Source: Thiomicrospira sp. (GTDB lineage Bacteria; Pseudomonadota; Gammaproteobacteria; Thiomicrospirales; Thiomicrospiraceae). From it: a stretch of DNA of 42,618 nt. Under the pieces are notes generated by a model. It was given only the letters and a program-made list of their open reading frames with translations. It made no database searches and had not been told where the DNA came from. Each line of letters opens with the position of its first letter. The stretch's first letter is position 1. Positions 28,651 through 36,740 of this stretch are shown in pieces. The stretch covers positions 1 to 42,618 of the forward strand of contig JAUUDE010000066.1 of NCBI GenBank assembly GCA_030826915.1. Direction: 5' to 3'. Both the position numbers and the translations under genes were made by a program.

Positions 28651-28968
28651 TTACGCAACCTCTAGTTGACACATTAACGGATGTTTATTCTGTCTTGAAT
28701 AACTGTTTACCTGCTGCACTTTCATTTCAGCCACTTCACGACTAAACACACCACAAACACCTTTGCCATCATGATGAACAGCCAACATGACAGCATTGGC
28801 TTTTAATTCATCTAATCCAAAAAAACGTTGCAACACTTCTACCACAAATTCCATTGGGGTGTAATCATCGTTCATCAATACGACTTGATATCTTTTAGGT
28901 GGTTTTACTGTTGCTTTGGCACGCTCTAACAGTAAATTACCGTCATCTTGCTCTGTAGAAAATGGCAT
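28651..28968 (-). CDS. clpS: ATP-dependent Clp protease adaptor ClpS
   Basis: ClpS recognises N-terminal Leu, Phe, Tyr and Trp and hands such proteins to ClpA. The 105-residue protein has a flexible N-terminal tail followed by the conserved fold YQVVLMNDDYTPMEFVVEVLQRFF (the NDDYTPMEFV pocket), then VMLAVHHDGKGVCGVFSREVAEMK. It is first in the clpS-clpA operon and is linked functionally with aat in the same region. Confidence 0.97.
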   Translation of the reverse strand: MPFSTEQDDGNLLLERAKATVKPPKRYQVVLMNDDYTPMEFVVEVLQRFFGLDELKANAVMLAVHHDGKGVCGVFSREVAEMKVQQVNSYSRQNKHPLMCQLEVA

Positions 28969-29488
28969 GAAATCTCTTTAATTTTTTGTTAATTAAAAAA
29001 CCTATTTACTTGAAGTAAAACACAGCTCTTTATTTAATTTGTTTAATCTAATTCTTATTTTACATTAAAGCAAAAAGGTTCTTGGTAAAGCAATAATAAA
29101 ACTAGTCTCAGTTTCTAATAAGGGAGAATAGCTTAAAATTCAAGTTAAACAAAAATCAGCCTCTCATATAAATCACCTGTGCGCCTATTATTTTATACTG
29201 TCAAACCCATTTTCTTTTTAATTTAGAGGGTTCACTGTCAATTTTCATTTTAAATGAAATTTAGAAGTATCCAGGCCTTCGGTCAAATCAACCTTTATAC
29301 TCCTTGCTAAGAAAAAGAATTTTTCTCTCAAACGCTGACAATAAGATTTTATATTCAACTTAAAACTTGGTTCATATCAAAGCCTAGATTTAGTAAACGT
29401 ATCGCATAACATAGTGTTAATGGATAAGTTCTGAAACTATACTTCCCATCAATCGGTTTATGGTGCCTGTCTCTTAAATATTAAGAAC
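28969..29488. other. Gene-free AT-rich region upstream of clpS
   Basis: No credible ORF, tRNA or conserved RNA is seen in this stretch. An 11-bp imperfect inverted repeat, GGATAAGTTCT (29422-29432) and AGAACCTATCC (29484-29494), closes a 73-base segment near its end and may be a remnant of an insertion. The clpS promoter should lie near the left end, but I cannot single one out. Confidence 0.4.
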
Positions 29489-29800
29489 CTATCCCATCCA
29501 TTTTTTCCGTTTTTTTCGTCTAATCAAGCTCGGCTTCGCCATAGGCTTATAGGTTTTATAATCGGCTTTATCAGCATTTTGCTGAGGATTGTCTTAAGTT
29601 TGATAGTCTTTTAGAACAGGAGCTCTTTTACATTCGCTGATTTAAATCATACTCATAACAATAATCATCCAGTAACTTCCTTAATACTCTAAATGCTTCA
29701 GCAATCTCTTGAAAACGGCTTTTTGCTTCGTGCATTTTAAAATTATCAGGATGATAGCGGCAAGCCATTATACCGATAAGCTAGCTTACCTGTTTTACTG
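29489..29800 (-). pseudogene. Remnant of a J-domain (DnaJ-like) protein gene
   Basis: On the minus strand 29628-29768 encodes ACRYHPDNFKMHEAKSRF followed by QEIAEAFRVLRKLLDDY: the HPD motif and helix III of a J domain, ending at a stop. A shifted frame downstream continues with KRAPVLKDYQT, a stop, then DYKTYKPMAKPSLIRR and a basic end at 29489. Upstream, the first J-domain helix is not recoverable and a stop interrupts the frame. The pieces look like one small J-domain protein broken by at least two frame or stop lesions. Confidence 0.6.
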
Positions 29801-30063
29801 CAAGCACCATAGTGCACGCCTAAGAGAGCAACTTAATCAATAATTAGATAGTAATTAGTGTTAAAAACAGCTTCTTACGCTATGAAGATCTCTCTTTAAT
29901 TTTACCTGCATAATTTCACATAAGAAGATTAATAAATAGGAGTTCACGCACCAACAAAAAGCAAAGAATAGTTCAATCAACCACAGTTTACGAATGACAT
30001 TTTTTGATATTTAATGCATAATACGCACACTCGAAATAACCTAGATTTAATAAGGAATATCCA
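29801..30063. other. Gene-free stretch upstream of the PhnA-like gene
   Basis: Apart from the promoter at its right end I see no gene, repeat or RNA here. It probably contains eroded sequence continuous with the J-domain pseudogene. Confidence 0.35.
29994..30022 (+). promoter_or_regulatory. Candidate sigma70 promoter of the PhnA-like gene
   Basis: ATGACA (29994-29999) and CATAAT (30017-30022) are separated by 17 bases, about 40 bases before the ATG, with an AAGGA site in between. Confidence 0.5.
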
Positions 30064-30636
30064 ATGAATTTAGAACAAGCTTTAAAAACACGTAGTGACA
30101 ATAAATGTGAATTATGTGGGGCGGAACATGACCTAGCTGTTTTTAAAGTAGCCCCAAGTGATGGAACTAAAGATCAAGCGGTTTTAGTTTGCTCTACCTG
30201 TAAATCACAAATTGAAGATCCTGCAACAATGGACGCTAATCACTGGCGTTGTTTAAATGACAGCATGTGGTCTCCTACACCTGCTGTTCAGGTACTTTCT
30301 TATCGTTTGCTTCACGCTCTTCGTGCTGAAGGTTGGCCACAAGATTTATTAGACATGATGTATCTTGAAGATGATATGAAAACTTGGGCGGATGCAGGCA
30401 TTGCCGACGAAGATGATGAAGACACTGTGCCAACCAAAGACAGTAACGGTACAATCTTAAATGAAGGTGATGATGTTACTTTGATTAAAGATTTAGATGT
30501 CAAAGGTGCTAACTTTACTGCAAAACGTGGCACACTTGTAAAAAACATTCACTTAACAGACAACCCTCTTCACATTGAAGGAAAAGTAAACGGTACTCAA
30601 ATTGTTCTTGTTGCTGCTTTCCTGAAAAAAGCTTAA
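30064..30636 (+). CDS. PhnA/YjdM-like zinc-ribbon protein
   Basis: The 190-residue protein has an N-terminal zinc ribbon with Cys15-x2-Cys18 and Cys43-x2-Cys46. A middle helical segment and an acidic linker (ADEDDEDT) follow. The C-terminal PhnA domain reads DSNGTILNEGDDVTLIKDLDVKGA...GTLVKNIHLTDNPLHIEGKVNG. PhnA-domain proteins were first annotated with phosphonate genes, but no phosphonate genes are here and the molecular role is not established. AAGGA precedes the ATG by about 8 bases. It is a single gene with its own promoter and terminator. Confidence 0.88.
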   Translation: MNLEQALKTRSDNKCELCGAEHDLAVFKVAPSDGTKDQAVLVCSTCKSQIEDPATMDANHWRCLNDSMWSPTPAVQVLSYRLLHALRAEGWPQDLLDMMYLEDDMKTWADAGIADEDDEDTVPTKDSNGTILNEGDDVTLIKDLDVKGANFTAKRGTLVKNIHLTDNPLHIEGKVNGTQIVLVAAFLKKA

Positions 30637-30661
30637 ATCTAAAATTGATTTAACTTCAGTC

Positions 30662-30699
30662 AAAAGCCATCATTCTAACTTTTAGAATGGTGGCTTTTT
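30662..30699. terminator. Bidirectional terminator between convergent genes
   Basis: AAAAGCCA-CATTCT pairs with AGAATG-TGGCTTTTT around a short loop (one mismatch), with A-runs and T-runs outside. It serves the PhnA-like gene and the convergent DsrE-like gene. Confidence 0.85.
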
Positions 30700-30715
30700 A
30701 GTCTAAACTCTCATT

Positions 30716-31288
30716 TTAATGCAAATACTTTTCAGGCTTTTCAAATAACTCTTTACGCTCTTCACTCGATAACTCCTGAATAACAACCACTGTATATCCT
30801 AATGCCTTGTAATCGTTAATTTGAGCCATTCCAGAAGCAGAATAACTGACAAAATCAGGGAAATCTTCCTGAGTTAATTGCTTTAATCCGCCAACCGCAC
30901 CGCAAACATGGACACTTACCCCTTTGTCAGATACCAACTGATTAAATACATTATGTATATCCATATTTTTATCTTTTGCTGATTTTTGTAAGGCAAACTC
31001 TTCAGCCCCGTGTGAAACAATGGCGATGTCTACGGTTGGATAAGCTTTTTTAACCAATTCAACTTGGCTAAGCACATAATCAGTTAAGGTTTGTAATGCT
31101 TGAGGATCAAGCGTTTCAATATCAAATACAACACCTTCGGGTTCAATCTCTGATTGAATTAACTGTTCTACTTGAGGGTGAACCCTTGAAAGAGAATAAG
31201 ACGTGGATGAGGCAAAAACAACATTACTCATTATCAAAATAAAGAATAAAGCGTAAAAAGTGTTTTTCATCACAAATGAAACATTCAT
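30716..31288 (-). CDS. Secreted DsrE-family protein
   Basis: The 190-residue protein has a signal peptide (MNVSFVMKN, a hydrophobic stretch YALFFILIMSNVVFA, then SS), so it should be periplasmic. The mature part is a DsrE/F-like fold: IAIVSHGAEEFAL, VSVHVCGAVGGLKQLTQEDFPDFV with Cys129, then INDYKALGYTVVVIQ. Cytoplasmic DsrE proteins trap or relay sulfur on a Cys; the single Cys here could act similarly in periplasmic sulfur chemistry, which is inference. A strong GGAGG lies 6 bases before the ATG at 31288, which decides the start. Confidence 0.85.
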   Translation of the reverse strand: MNVSFVMKNTFYALFFILIMSNVVFASSTSYSLSRVHPQVEQLIQSEIEPEGVVFDIETLDPQALQTLTDYVLSQVELVKKAYPTVDIAIVSHGAEEFALQKSAKDKNMDIHNVFNQLVSDKGVSVHVCGAVGGLKQLTQEDFPDFVSYSASGMAQINDYKALGYTVVVIQELSSEERKELFEKPEKYLH

Positions 31289-31364
31289 AAGTCACCTCCG
31301 ATGCAACTGATGAACTTTCATTCTAACGCGGTTAATGGGAATCACAAACTTTAAAGCGTTAACT

Positions 31365-31630
31365 AGGGAAGTGCTAATTAAATAATTTGATGTTCTGCGG
31401 GAGCTTTAAGGTGGCAAATTCTAGGCCGGCTTTGCAGGCAATGGTTCGCCCTTGTCAAGAAGCCCAACAACGAAGATGCCTCCTTAAAGTCCCGCCCGAA
31501 GGGGGCTAAGCCAAATTGCCAGCCACTGCGTTGTTTTTTCTTGCCGTATTGAAATACGCCTACGGAAAAACGCCTTGATTCTGAAAATTTGGCTTGCCCA
31601 GAAACCAAGCTATTTAATTAGCACTTCCCT
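31365..31630. mobile_element. Divergent 266-bp structured element, copy C
   Basis: It is bounded by perfect 20-bp inverted repeats (AGGGAAGTGCTAATTAAATA at 31365-31384 and its complement at 31611-31630). Inside it repeats the plan of copies A and B. Arm 1 pairs GCGGGAgCTTTAAGG (31397-31411) with CCTTAAAGtCCCGC (31482-31495). Arm 2 pairs 31504-31517 with 31586-31598. Each arm holds an inner hairpin, one with a TTCG loop. Blocks such as CAACAACGA-GATGCC, CCCGAAGGGG and ACTGCGTT are shared with A and B, but the ends are unrelated and I see no target duplication. A 76-codon ORF inside it is not credible. Confidence 0.7.
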
Positions 31631-31820
31631 TGTCCTCACTATTTTCAGATGAATCGTGAGAATTCTTAACCCCAGACTCTATATCTGTTTGATTATTTTC
31701 TTCATTTTTTAGCCTATCGGCTTTAGAAATATAAGGTTCTTTGTTTTTTGGAAAGCGTTTAGCCTTAGCTCTTTTAAGCTTTTTTTCGAACTTTTGTCTT
31801 ATTTTTTTCTGTCTATTCAT
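31614..31820 (-). CDS. Small basic protein, DUF2986-like, 3' end supplied by element C
   Basis: The 68-residue protein begins MNRQKKIRQKFEKKLKRAKAK and has the YISKADR motif, which I associate with the uncharacterised DUF2986 family. The second half is acidic and Ser/Asn-rich. The final Gly-Ser-Ala-Asn and the stop codon are encoded by the inverted repeat of element C (31611-31630), so insertion has replaced the original C-terminus or provided a new one. It is divergent from the YeeN-like gene. No function is known; a nucleic-acid-binding role is suggested only by the basic charge. Confidence 0.65.
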   Translation of the reverse strand: MNRQKKIRQKFEKKLKRAKAKRFPKNKEPYISKADRLKNEENNQTDIESGVKNSHDSSENSEDKGSAN

Positions 31821-31932
31821 GCTTTAACCCATTAAAAGTAATTTTATAAGAGGATTTTAGAGCAAAACCTCCTACTAAATGATGGAATTGTGTAAAATTT
31901 ACGCTTGTTAAAATTTTAATGGAGCACGAACA

Positions 31933-32649
31933 ATGGGAAGAGCCTATCAAAACCGCAAAGAATCAATGGCTAAAACCTCAGACCAAAAAGCCAAGGTTTA
32001 CAGTAAATACAGCCGTGAAATCTATGTGTGTGCAAAATCTGGTGGTGTTGAAACAGAAGGTAATTTAGCACTGCAAGGGCTAATTGATAGAGCAAAAAAA
32101 GACCAAGTTCCTGCCCATGTTATCGAAAAAGCGATTGATAAAGCCAAAGGCGGTGGCGGTGAAGATTTCTCTCCAGCGCGTTATGAAGGTTATGGCCCTG
32201 GTAACACCATGGTGATTATCGAATGTTTAACGGATAATCCAAACCGTACTTTTGGTGATGTTCGCCACTGCTTTACTAAAACAAACTGCAAAATTGGTAC
32301 TCAAGGCAGTGTTTCTCACATGTTTGATCACGCTGCTATTTTTGTCTTTTCTGGTGACGATGAAGAAGCGGTTTTAGAAGCACTACTAATGGCGGATGTA
32401 GATGTAAACGACATCGAATCAGAAGATGGGAAAATCAGTGTTTTTGCCCCTCATACAGAATACTCAAAAGCGAAAATCGCTTTAAAAGAGGCTTTTCCTG
32501 ACATTGAATTTGATGTTGATGAAATACAATTTTTGGCACAAATTCCTAAAAGCATTGAAGGTGAAGACTTAGAGATGTTTGAAAAGTTCATCGCCCTACT
32601 GGACGATTTGGATGACGTACAAAATGTCTATTATGATGCCGAGCTATAA
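31933..32649 (+). CDS. YebC/TACO1-family protein, YeeN-like
   Basis: The 238-residue protein belongs to the YebC/PmpR family. It starts with [38 protein letters not shown], which resembles E. coli YeeN more than YebC. Conserved stretches are [37 protein letters not shown] and GSVSHMFDH. YebC proteins have been linked both to transcription control and to relief of ribosome stalling at proline runs; which applies here is unknown. GGAG lies 8 bases before the ATG. It is followed by the GGDEF gene 65 bases later. Confidence 0.92.
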   Translation: MGRAYQNRKESMAKTSDQKAKVYSKYSREIYVCAKSGGVETEGNLALQGLIDRAKKDQVPAHVIEKAIDKAKGGGGEDFSPARYEGYGPGNTMVIIECLTDNPNRTFGDVRHCFTKTNCKIGTQGSVSHMFDHAAIFVFSGDDEEAVLEALLMADVDVNDIESEDGKISVFAPHTEYSKAKIALKEAFPDIEFDVDEIQFLAQIPKSIEGEDLEMFEKFIALLDDLDDVQNVYYDAEL

Positions 32650-32714
32650 AACTCAACAACCCAGATTTTGGTTGTCAAAATTTAATTAAACCTAATTCAA
32701 CCAGGTACATTTAC

Positions 32715-33716
32715 GTGTTCAAAGGCAAACATATTGATGGTCAAAAACTTATCTCAGAACTTGAATCCATACTGAATGAGATTCACCGCCATTCAGAGTT
32801 AATCAATCAATATGTGATTATTTCATCAATGGATTTGAAAGGCAATATAACCAGTGTTAGCCAAGCATTTTGCGATATTTCAGGTTATAAAGAAGAAGAG
32901 TTAATAGGCAAAAAACACTTGATTTTATGTCACCCTGATATGCCAAAAGACCTTTATAAAGAGCTATGGCAAACGATACAATCTGGTAAAACTTGGCGTG
33001 GTGAAATTAAAAACAGAAAGAAAAACGGCGATGCATTTTGGACAGACGTTCATATAGATCATATAAAAGATAACTCTGGTGCAATCATTGGTTATACTGC
33101 TGTAAGCCAAGATATTACTGATCACAAATATATCGAAAAGCTATCTATTACCGATGAACTAACCGGTGCTTACAATAGACGTTACTACAATCATATTTTA
33201 CAATCTGAAATTGACCGTGCTAAGCGAGATAATCAATACCTATGTTTTCTGATGATTGATGCAGATAATTTCAAAAAATACAATGATACTTACGGCCACC
33301 AAGCAGGAGACAACGTTTTAAAAACGATAGTTACTTCAACGCAATCCGTTTTTAAACGAGCAGGAGATTTTGTTTTTAGGTTAGGTGGTGAAGAGTTTGC
33401 CGTACTATTTAGGGCTGAAACACCAGAAAAAGCATTTCAAGTGAGTGAAAAATCCAGACAAACCATTTATGAATATAACATTGATCACTCAGGAAACCAG
33501 CCCTTTCATAGAGTCACTGTTTCTTCAGGATTGATGATTTTAGAACCAACTGAAACTTGTATTGTTGAAGAAATATACAAATACGCTGATCAAGCTTTAT
33601 ATCGGGCAAAACAGAACGGGCGTAACCGTATAGAAATTCACCAGGCTAATAATTTTGAAATATTTGTAGACATGCAACAAAAAATAAATATAGAGAAACC
33701 TACTACAAATAACTAA
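32715..33716 (+). CDS. PAS-GGDEF diguanylate cyclase
   Basis: The 333-residue protein makes c-di-GMP by prediction. Residues 25-140 are a PAS sensor (SVSQAFCDISGYKEEELIGKKH ... TAVSQDITD). Then comes the DELTGAYNRRYY start of the GGDEF domain, with the active-site loop GGEEF at 224-228. An inhibitory I-site RxxD (RAGD) lies five residues before it, so product feedback is likely. There are no membrane helices, so sensing is cytoplasmic; the PAS ligand is unknown. The annotated start is GTG with AGGT about 8 bases upstream; no ATG occurs until after the first helix. Confidence 0.93.
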   Translation: MFKGKHIDGQKLISELESILNEIHRHSELINQYVIISSMDLKGNITSVSQAFCDISGYKEEELIGKKHLILCHPDMPKDLYKELWQTIQSGKTWRGEIKNRKKNGDAFWTDVHIDHIKDNSGAIIGYTAVSQDITDHKYIEKLSITDELTGAYNRRYYNHILQSEIDRAKRDNQYLCFLMIDADNFKKYNDTYGHQAGDNVLKTIVTSTQSVFKRAGDFVFRLGGEEFAVLFRAETPEKAFQVSEKSRQTIYEYNIDHSGNQPFHRVTVSSGLMILEPTETCIVEEIYKYADQALYRAKQNGRNRIEIHQANNFEIFVDMQQKINIEKPTTNN

Positions 33717-33742
33717 GCTAAAAGATTCATCCATCAACTCTG

Positions 33743-34276
33743 CTAAATTAGAGTAATCCAAGATACCTCGCAATCACCTTTCTCAGTAGTTACAAAAGCA
33801 GAATCTCCTGTAATAGTAACAGACATATCTGTTGTTCTACCTACCAGGCCTGCTAGGTCTTGAATTTGATTATTATCAAATCTATAAAACTCACTGTTTT
33901 TCAGTGCATTCAATTTCTCTTTACTTTGTGCCCACCAAACATCTGCTTTGCTATTAAAGCTATATACTTTAACAGAACGGGCTAAATGACTCGCTTTCTT
34001 TAATCGATCAAAAGCAGGTTCACCAATATCAATCCATAACATCAGCTGGTCATCCAATGTACGAACCCAGATATCCGGTTCTTCAATGGCACTTAAGCCT
34101 TTAGTAAAATCTAAAAATTCTTGCGAGTTCAAACAATAGGCCAAAACTCGAGCCATCATACGTTCAAGGTTTTCTGATGGATGCATCGCCACGGTTAAAT
34201 TGAAATTATCGTAAACATCTCGATTCATATCAGAAAGAGAGGTACGAAATTTATAAATAGTTGGTTTTAGTGCCAC
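33743..34276 (-). CDS. YaeQ family protein
   Basis: The 177-residue protein matches the YaeQ family from end to end: MALKPTIYKFRTSLSDMNRDVYDNF at the N-terminus, HPSENLERMMARVLAYCLN, EPDIWVRTLDDQLMLWIDIGEPAFDRLKKAS, and a C-terminal WITLI. The fold is related to restriction endonuclease-like PD-(D/E)XK proteins, with Asp and Glu residues in the EPDIW and DIGEP segments. An early report linked YaeQ to RfaH suppression; the role remains unclear. A CAGGCCTG palindrome lies in its 3' part and another between it and mnmH. Confidence 0.93.
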   Translation of the reverse strand: MALKPTIYKFRTSLSDMNRDVYDNFNLTVAMHPSENLERMMARVLAYCLNSQEFLDFTKGLSAIEEPDIWVRTLDDQLMLWIDIGEPAFDRLKKASHLARSVKVYSFNSKADVWWAQSKEKLNALKNSEFYRFDNNQIQDLAGLVGRTTDMSVTITGDSAFVTTEKGDCEVSWITLI

Positions 34277-34422
34277 TAGTGAACGCCTTGTTTCATAGGT
34301 GAATAGATTGAGATTAAAATAGAAATGTTTATAAAATCCTTTTCTAAAAATTAAGCAGATTCTAACGTAATACTTTAATTACCAGGCCTGCTAACTTATT
34401 CAATTTTTTTTGAAAAGTTTTA

Positions 34423-35553
34423 TTATTGTCTTGGCTGTAAGTACTCAACCACTTCATCAATTGAACCCGTAAAAGCGACCTTATGCTGATTCTTTTGCAT
34501 TTGATAGTCATACATTGGGTCATAATATTCCGTTAATAGTATTTCTATCCAGGCCTGGTGAGGTTCGGTAGAACCCGTTAATAACTGTTGTTGCATAGCA
34601 GCATCGAACGCTTGCATAACACGCTTATGACGTTCACCACCTAAACGTTTTTTAATACGCTCAAAAGCCGCTCGCATAAACTCTGTCCAAGCATCAATAT
34701 TTGTATACTCCTGTTGTGCTTCAATCACATATTCATCTAAGGTAATGTCTATTCGTTTTTGCAATGGCGTATCAACGATTACACGCTCACCGCTTTTTAA
34801 GCAGTCAAATAGCGGTTTTGAAAAATTTACCGAACCAATATTACGCCCTTCATCCTCAATAATTAACTGATTAGGTTGGGTTTCCATAAAACGAATCAAA
34901 GCCATAGCCAGATTATTTTCAAAGTTAATTTGCGTTGGTTGTGGTGTAGCATGGCGTCCAAATGCGGAGCCACGGTGATGAGCTAACCCCTCTAAATCAA
35001 TGGCATTTTGTAGCTTGTGAATCGCCAAGGTTTTTCCTGAACCTGTTCGCCCTCCTAGTACAATTGGTTTAATGTTTTTTTTCTCTAACAACTCAGGGAA
35101 AAAATCCAAATAATTAATTAAATATCGTCTAAAAGACTTATAACCACCTTTTAAACGCACAATATTTATACCGCTTTCTTTTAACCATTGCTGAGATATT
35201 TTAGAACGCATCCCACCTCTAAAACAGTACAACAAAGCACTTGGATTTTCGTCCATAAAAGCCGCCCAAGATGCAACCCTTGGAGCACGAGTAATATCGT
35301 TAACTAACTGATGTCCTAACTTTACTGCCGCCTCATTACCGTGTTGCTTATAACACAAACCCACCTTTTGACGCTCATCATCGTTCATTAACGGCAAGTT
35401 AATCGCTGAAGGGAATGCACCCTGAGAGAACTCAACTGGCGCACGTACATCAATCAATGGAATCTGATTTAAAACAATCGATTTAAAATCGTCTGTTTGT
35501 GGTAAATCATTGGGAAATTGAGTAATTTCTACTGGGCTAGAGTTTAGCGACAT
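34423..35553 (-). CDS. mnmH: tRNA 2-selenouridine synthase
   Basis: MnmH (SelU/YbbB) replaces sulfur with selenium in the wobble 2-thiouridine of some tRNAs, using selenophosphate. The 376-residue protein has the rhodanese domain with catalytic Cys110 in LLYCFRGGMRSK and the conserved upstream GLCYKQHG. A P-loop domain GGRTGSGKT (167-175) follows. Its start overlaps the selD stop as TAATG, so the selenium donor and user are translationally coupled. No selA or selB is in the window, so selenium use here may be limited to tRNA, which is inference from one locus. Confidence 0.96.
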   Translation of the reverse strand: MSLNSSPVEITQFPNDLPQTDDFKSIVLNQIPLIDVRAPVEFSQGAFPSAINLPLMNDDERQKVGLCYKQHGNEAAVKLGHQLVNDITRAPRVASWAAFMDENPSALLYCFRGGMRSKISQQWLKESGINIVRLKGGYKSFRRYLINYLDFFPELLEKKNIKPIVLGGRTGSGKTLAIHKLQNAIDLEGLAHHRGSAFGRHATPQPTQINFENNLAMALIRFMETQPNQLIIEDEGRNIGSVNFSKPLFDCLKSGERVIVDTPLQKRIDITLDEYVIEAQQEYTNIDAWTEFMRAAFERIKKRLGGERHKRVMQAFDAAMQQQLLTGSTEPHQAWIEILLTEYYDPMYDYQMQKNQHKVAFTGSIDEVVEYLQPRQ

Positions 35554-36623
35554 TAAATAACCTCAACGCAGTGCGTTTTAGAATCTGCAGATAGGGTTCT
35601 ACCAATTGATTCCACTGTTAAACCGTGTTTTGCTGCAACCGCTTTAAACTCGGCTACCGAATCAGGACGCACTGCAGCCAGCAGACCACCCGATGTTTGC
35701 GGATCACATAACACCATTTTCTGTGTTTCACTCAAGCTTGAATCGAATTGACCGCATACTTTATGGCCATAACTTTCAAAGTTACGCCCTGTTCCACCAG
35801 GCGTACAGCCTTGGGCTAAATAATCCAACACATGCGGCAAAATTGGCACTTTATCAAACTCAACTTCAGCAGCAATCTGACTGCCCTCACAAATTTCAAT
35901 TAAGTGACCTAATACACCAAAACCAGTTACATCTGTTAAGGCGGTGACACCATCTATTTTTGCAAAATCAGATCCAGGCTTATTCAACGTTGTCATCGCT
36001 TGAATTGCCATATCCATGTGTTCAGGCAAAATTTTCTTTTGCTTCTGAGCGGTAGTTAAAACCCCAATTCCAATGGGTTTGGTTAAAAACAGTTCACAGC
36101 CAGTTTCTGCTTCTGCGTTCTTTTTCAAATGTTTATTATCAACAATACCCGTTACCGCCAAACCAAAAATGGGTTCTGGCGCATCTATTGAATGCCCACC
36201 AGCTAAAGGAATGCCTGCGGCTTCACAAGTTGCTCTACCACCTTCAATGACTTGCTGCCCTACTTCAGCAGGTAGTTTATCTATTGGCCAACCAAAAATG
36301 GCAATTGCCATTAAAGGCTTACCGCCCATTGCGTAAATATCACTAATGGCATTGGTAGCCGCAATTTGACCAAAAGTAAAAGGGTCATCCACAATTGGCA
36401 TAAAGAAATCCGTGGTACTTAACACTGAAGAGCCGTTACCTAAATCAAATGCCGCCGCATCATCTTTAGTGCTGTTGCCTACCAATAACTTGGGATTTGG
36501 CACAATATCCATGGATGTTTTTAAAATACTATCAAGTATCTTTGGTGAAATTTTACAACCACAACCGGCACCGTGGCTGTATTCGGTTAGTTTAATAGAT
36601 CCAGCAGTTTCTGTTGTATTCAT
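35553..36623 (-). CDS. selD: Selenide, water dikinase (selenophosphate synthetase)
   Basis: SelD makes selenophosphate from selenide and ATP. I choose the ATG at 36623 (356 residues). An in-frame TTG 13 codons upstream adds [13 protein letters not shown], which lacks family similarity, while [20 protein letters not shown] begins at the normal distance. The catalytic Cys is the first of HGAGCGCK (Cys21 in this numbering, E. coli Cys17), with Lys24 matching Lys20. This is a Cys form, with no in-frame UGA. PurM-like ATP-binding motifs ([30 protein letters not shown]) and [18 protein letters not shown] are intact. Confidence 0.95.
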   Translation of the reverse strand: MNTTETAGSIKLTEYSHGAGCGCKISPKILDSILKTSMDIVPNPKLLVGNSTKDDAAAFDLGNGSSVLSTTDFFMPIVDDPFTFGQIAATNAISDIYAMGGKPLMAIAIFGWPIDKLPAEVGQQVIEGGRATCEAAGIPLAGGHSIDAPEPIFGLAVTGIVDNKHLKKNAEAETGCELFLTKPIGIGVLTTAQKQKKILPEHMDMAIQAMTTLNKPGSDFAKIDGVTALTDVTGFGVLGHLIEICEGSQIAAEVEFDKVPILPHVLDYLAQGCTPGGTGRNFESYGHKVCGQFDSSLSETQKMVLCDPQTSGGLLAAVRPDSVAEFKAVAAKHGLTVESIGRTLSADSKTHCVEVI

Positions 36624-36740
36624 AGTGCTGTTTTCCTTATTCTTAATAGCCAGTTTGACCAATTTAATTGTGTCTACCTAGGATGCTATTTTCATTATAT
36701 AGATTACTTAGCAAAAGCTAATATTTGAAGTTGCATAACA

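Noticed and set aside
31378-31608. 76-codon minus-strand ORF inside element C
   Set aside because: It lies wholly within a non-coding structured repeat; the homologous blocks in copies A and B have no matching frame.
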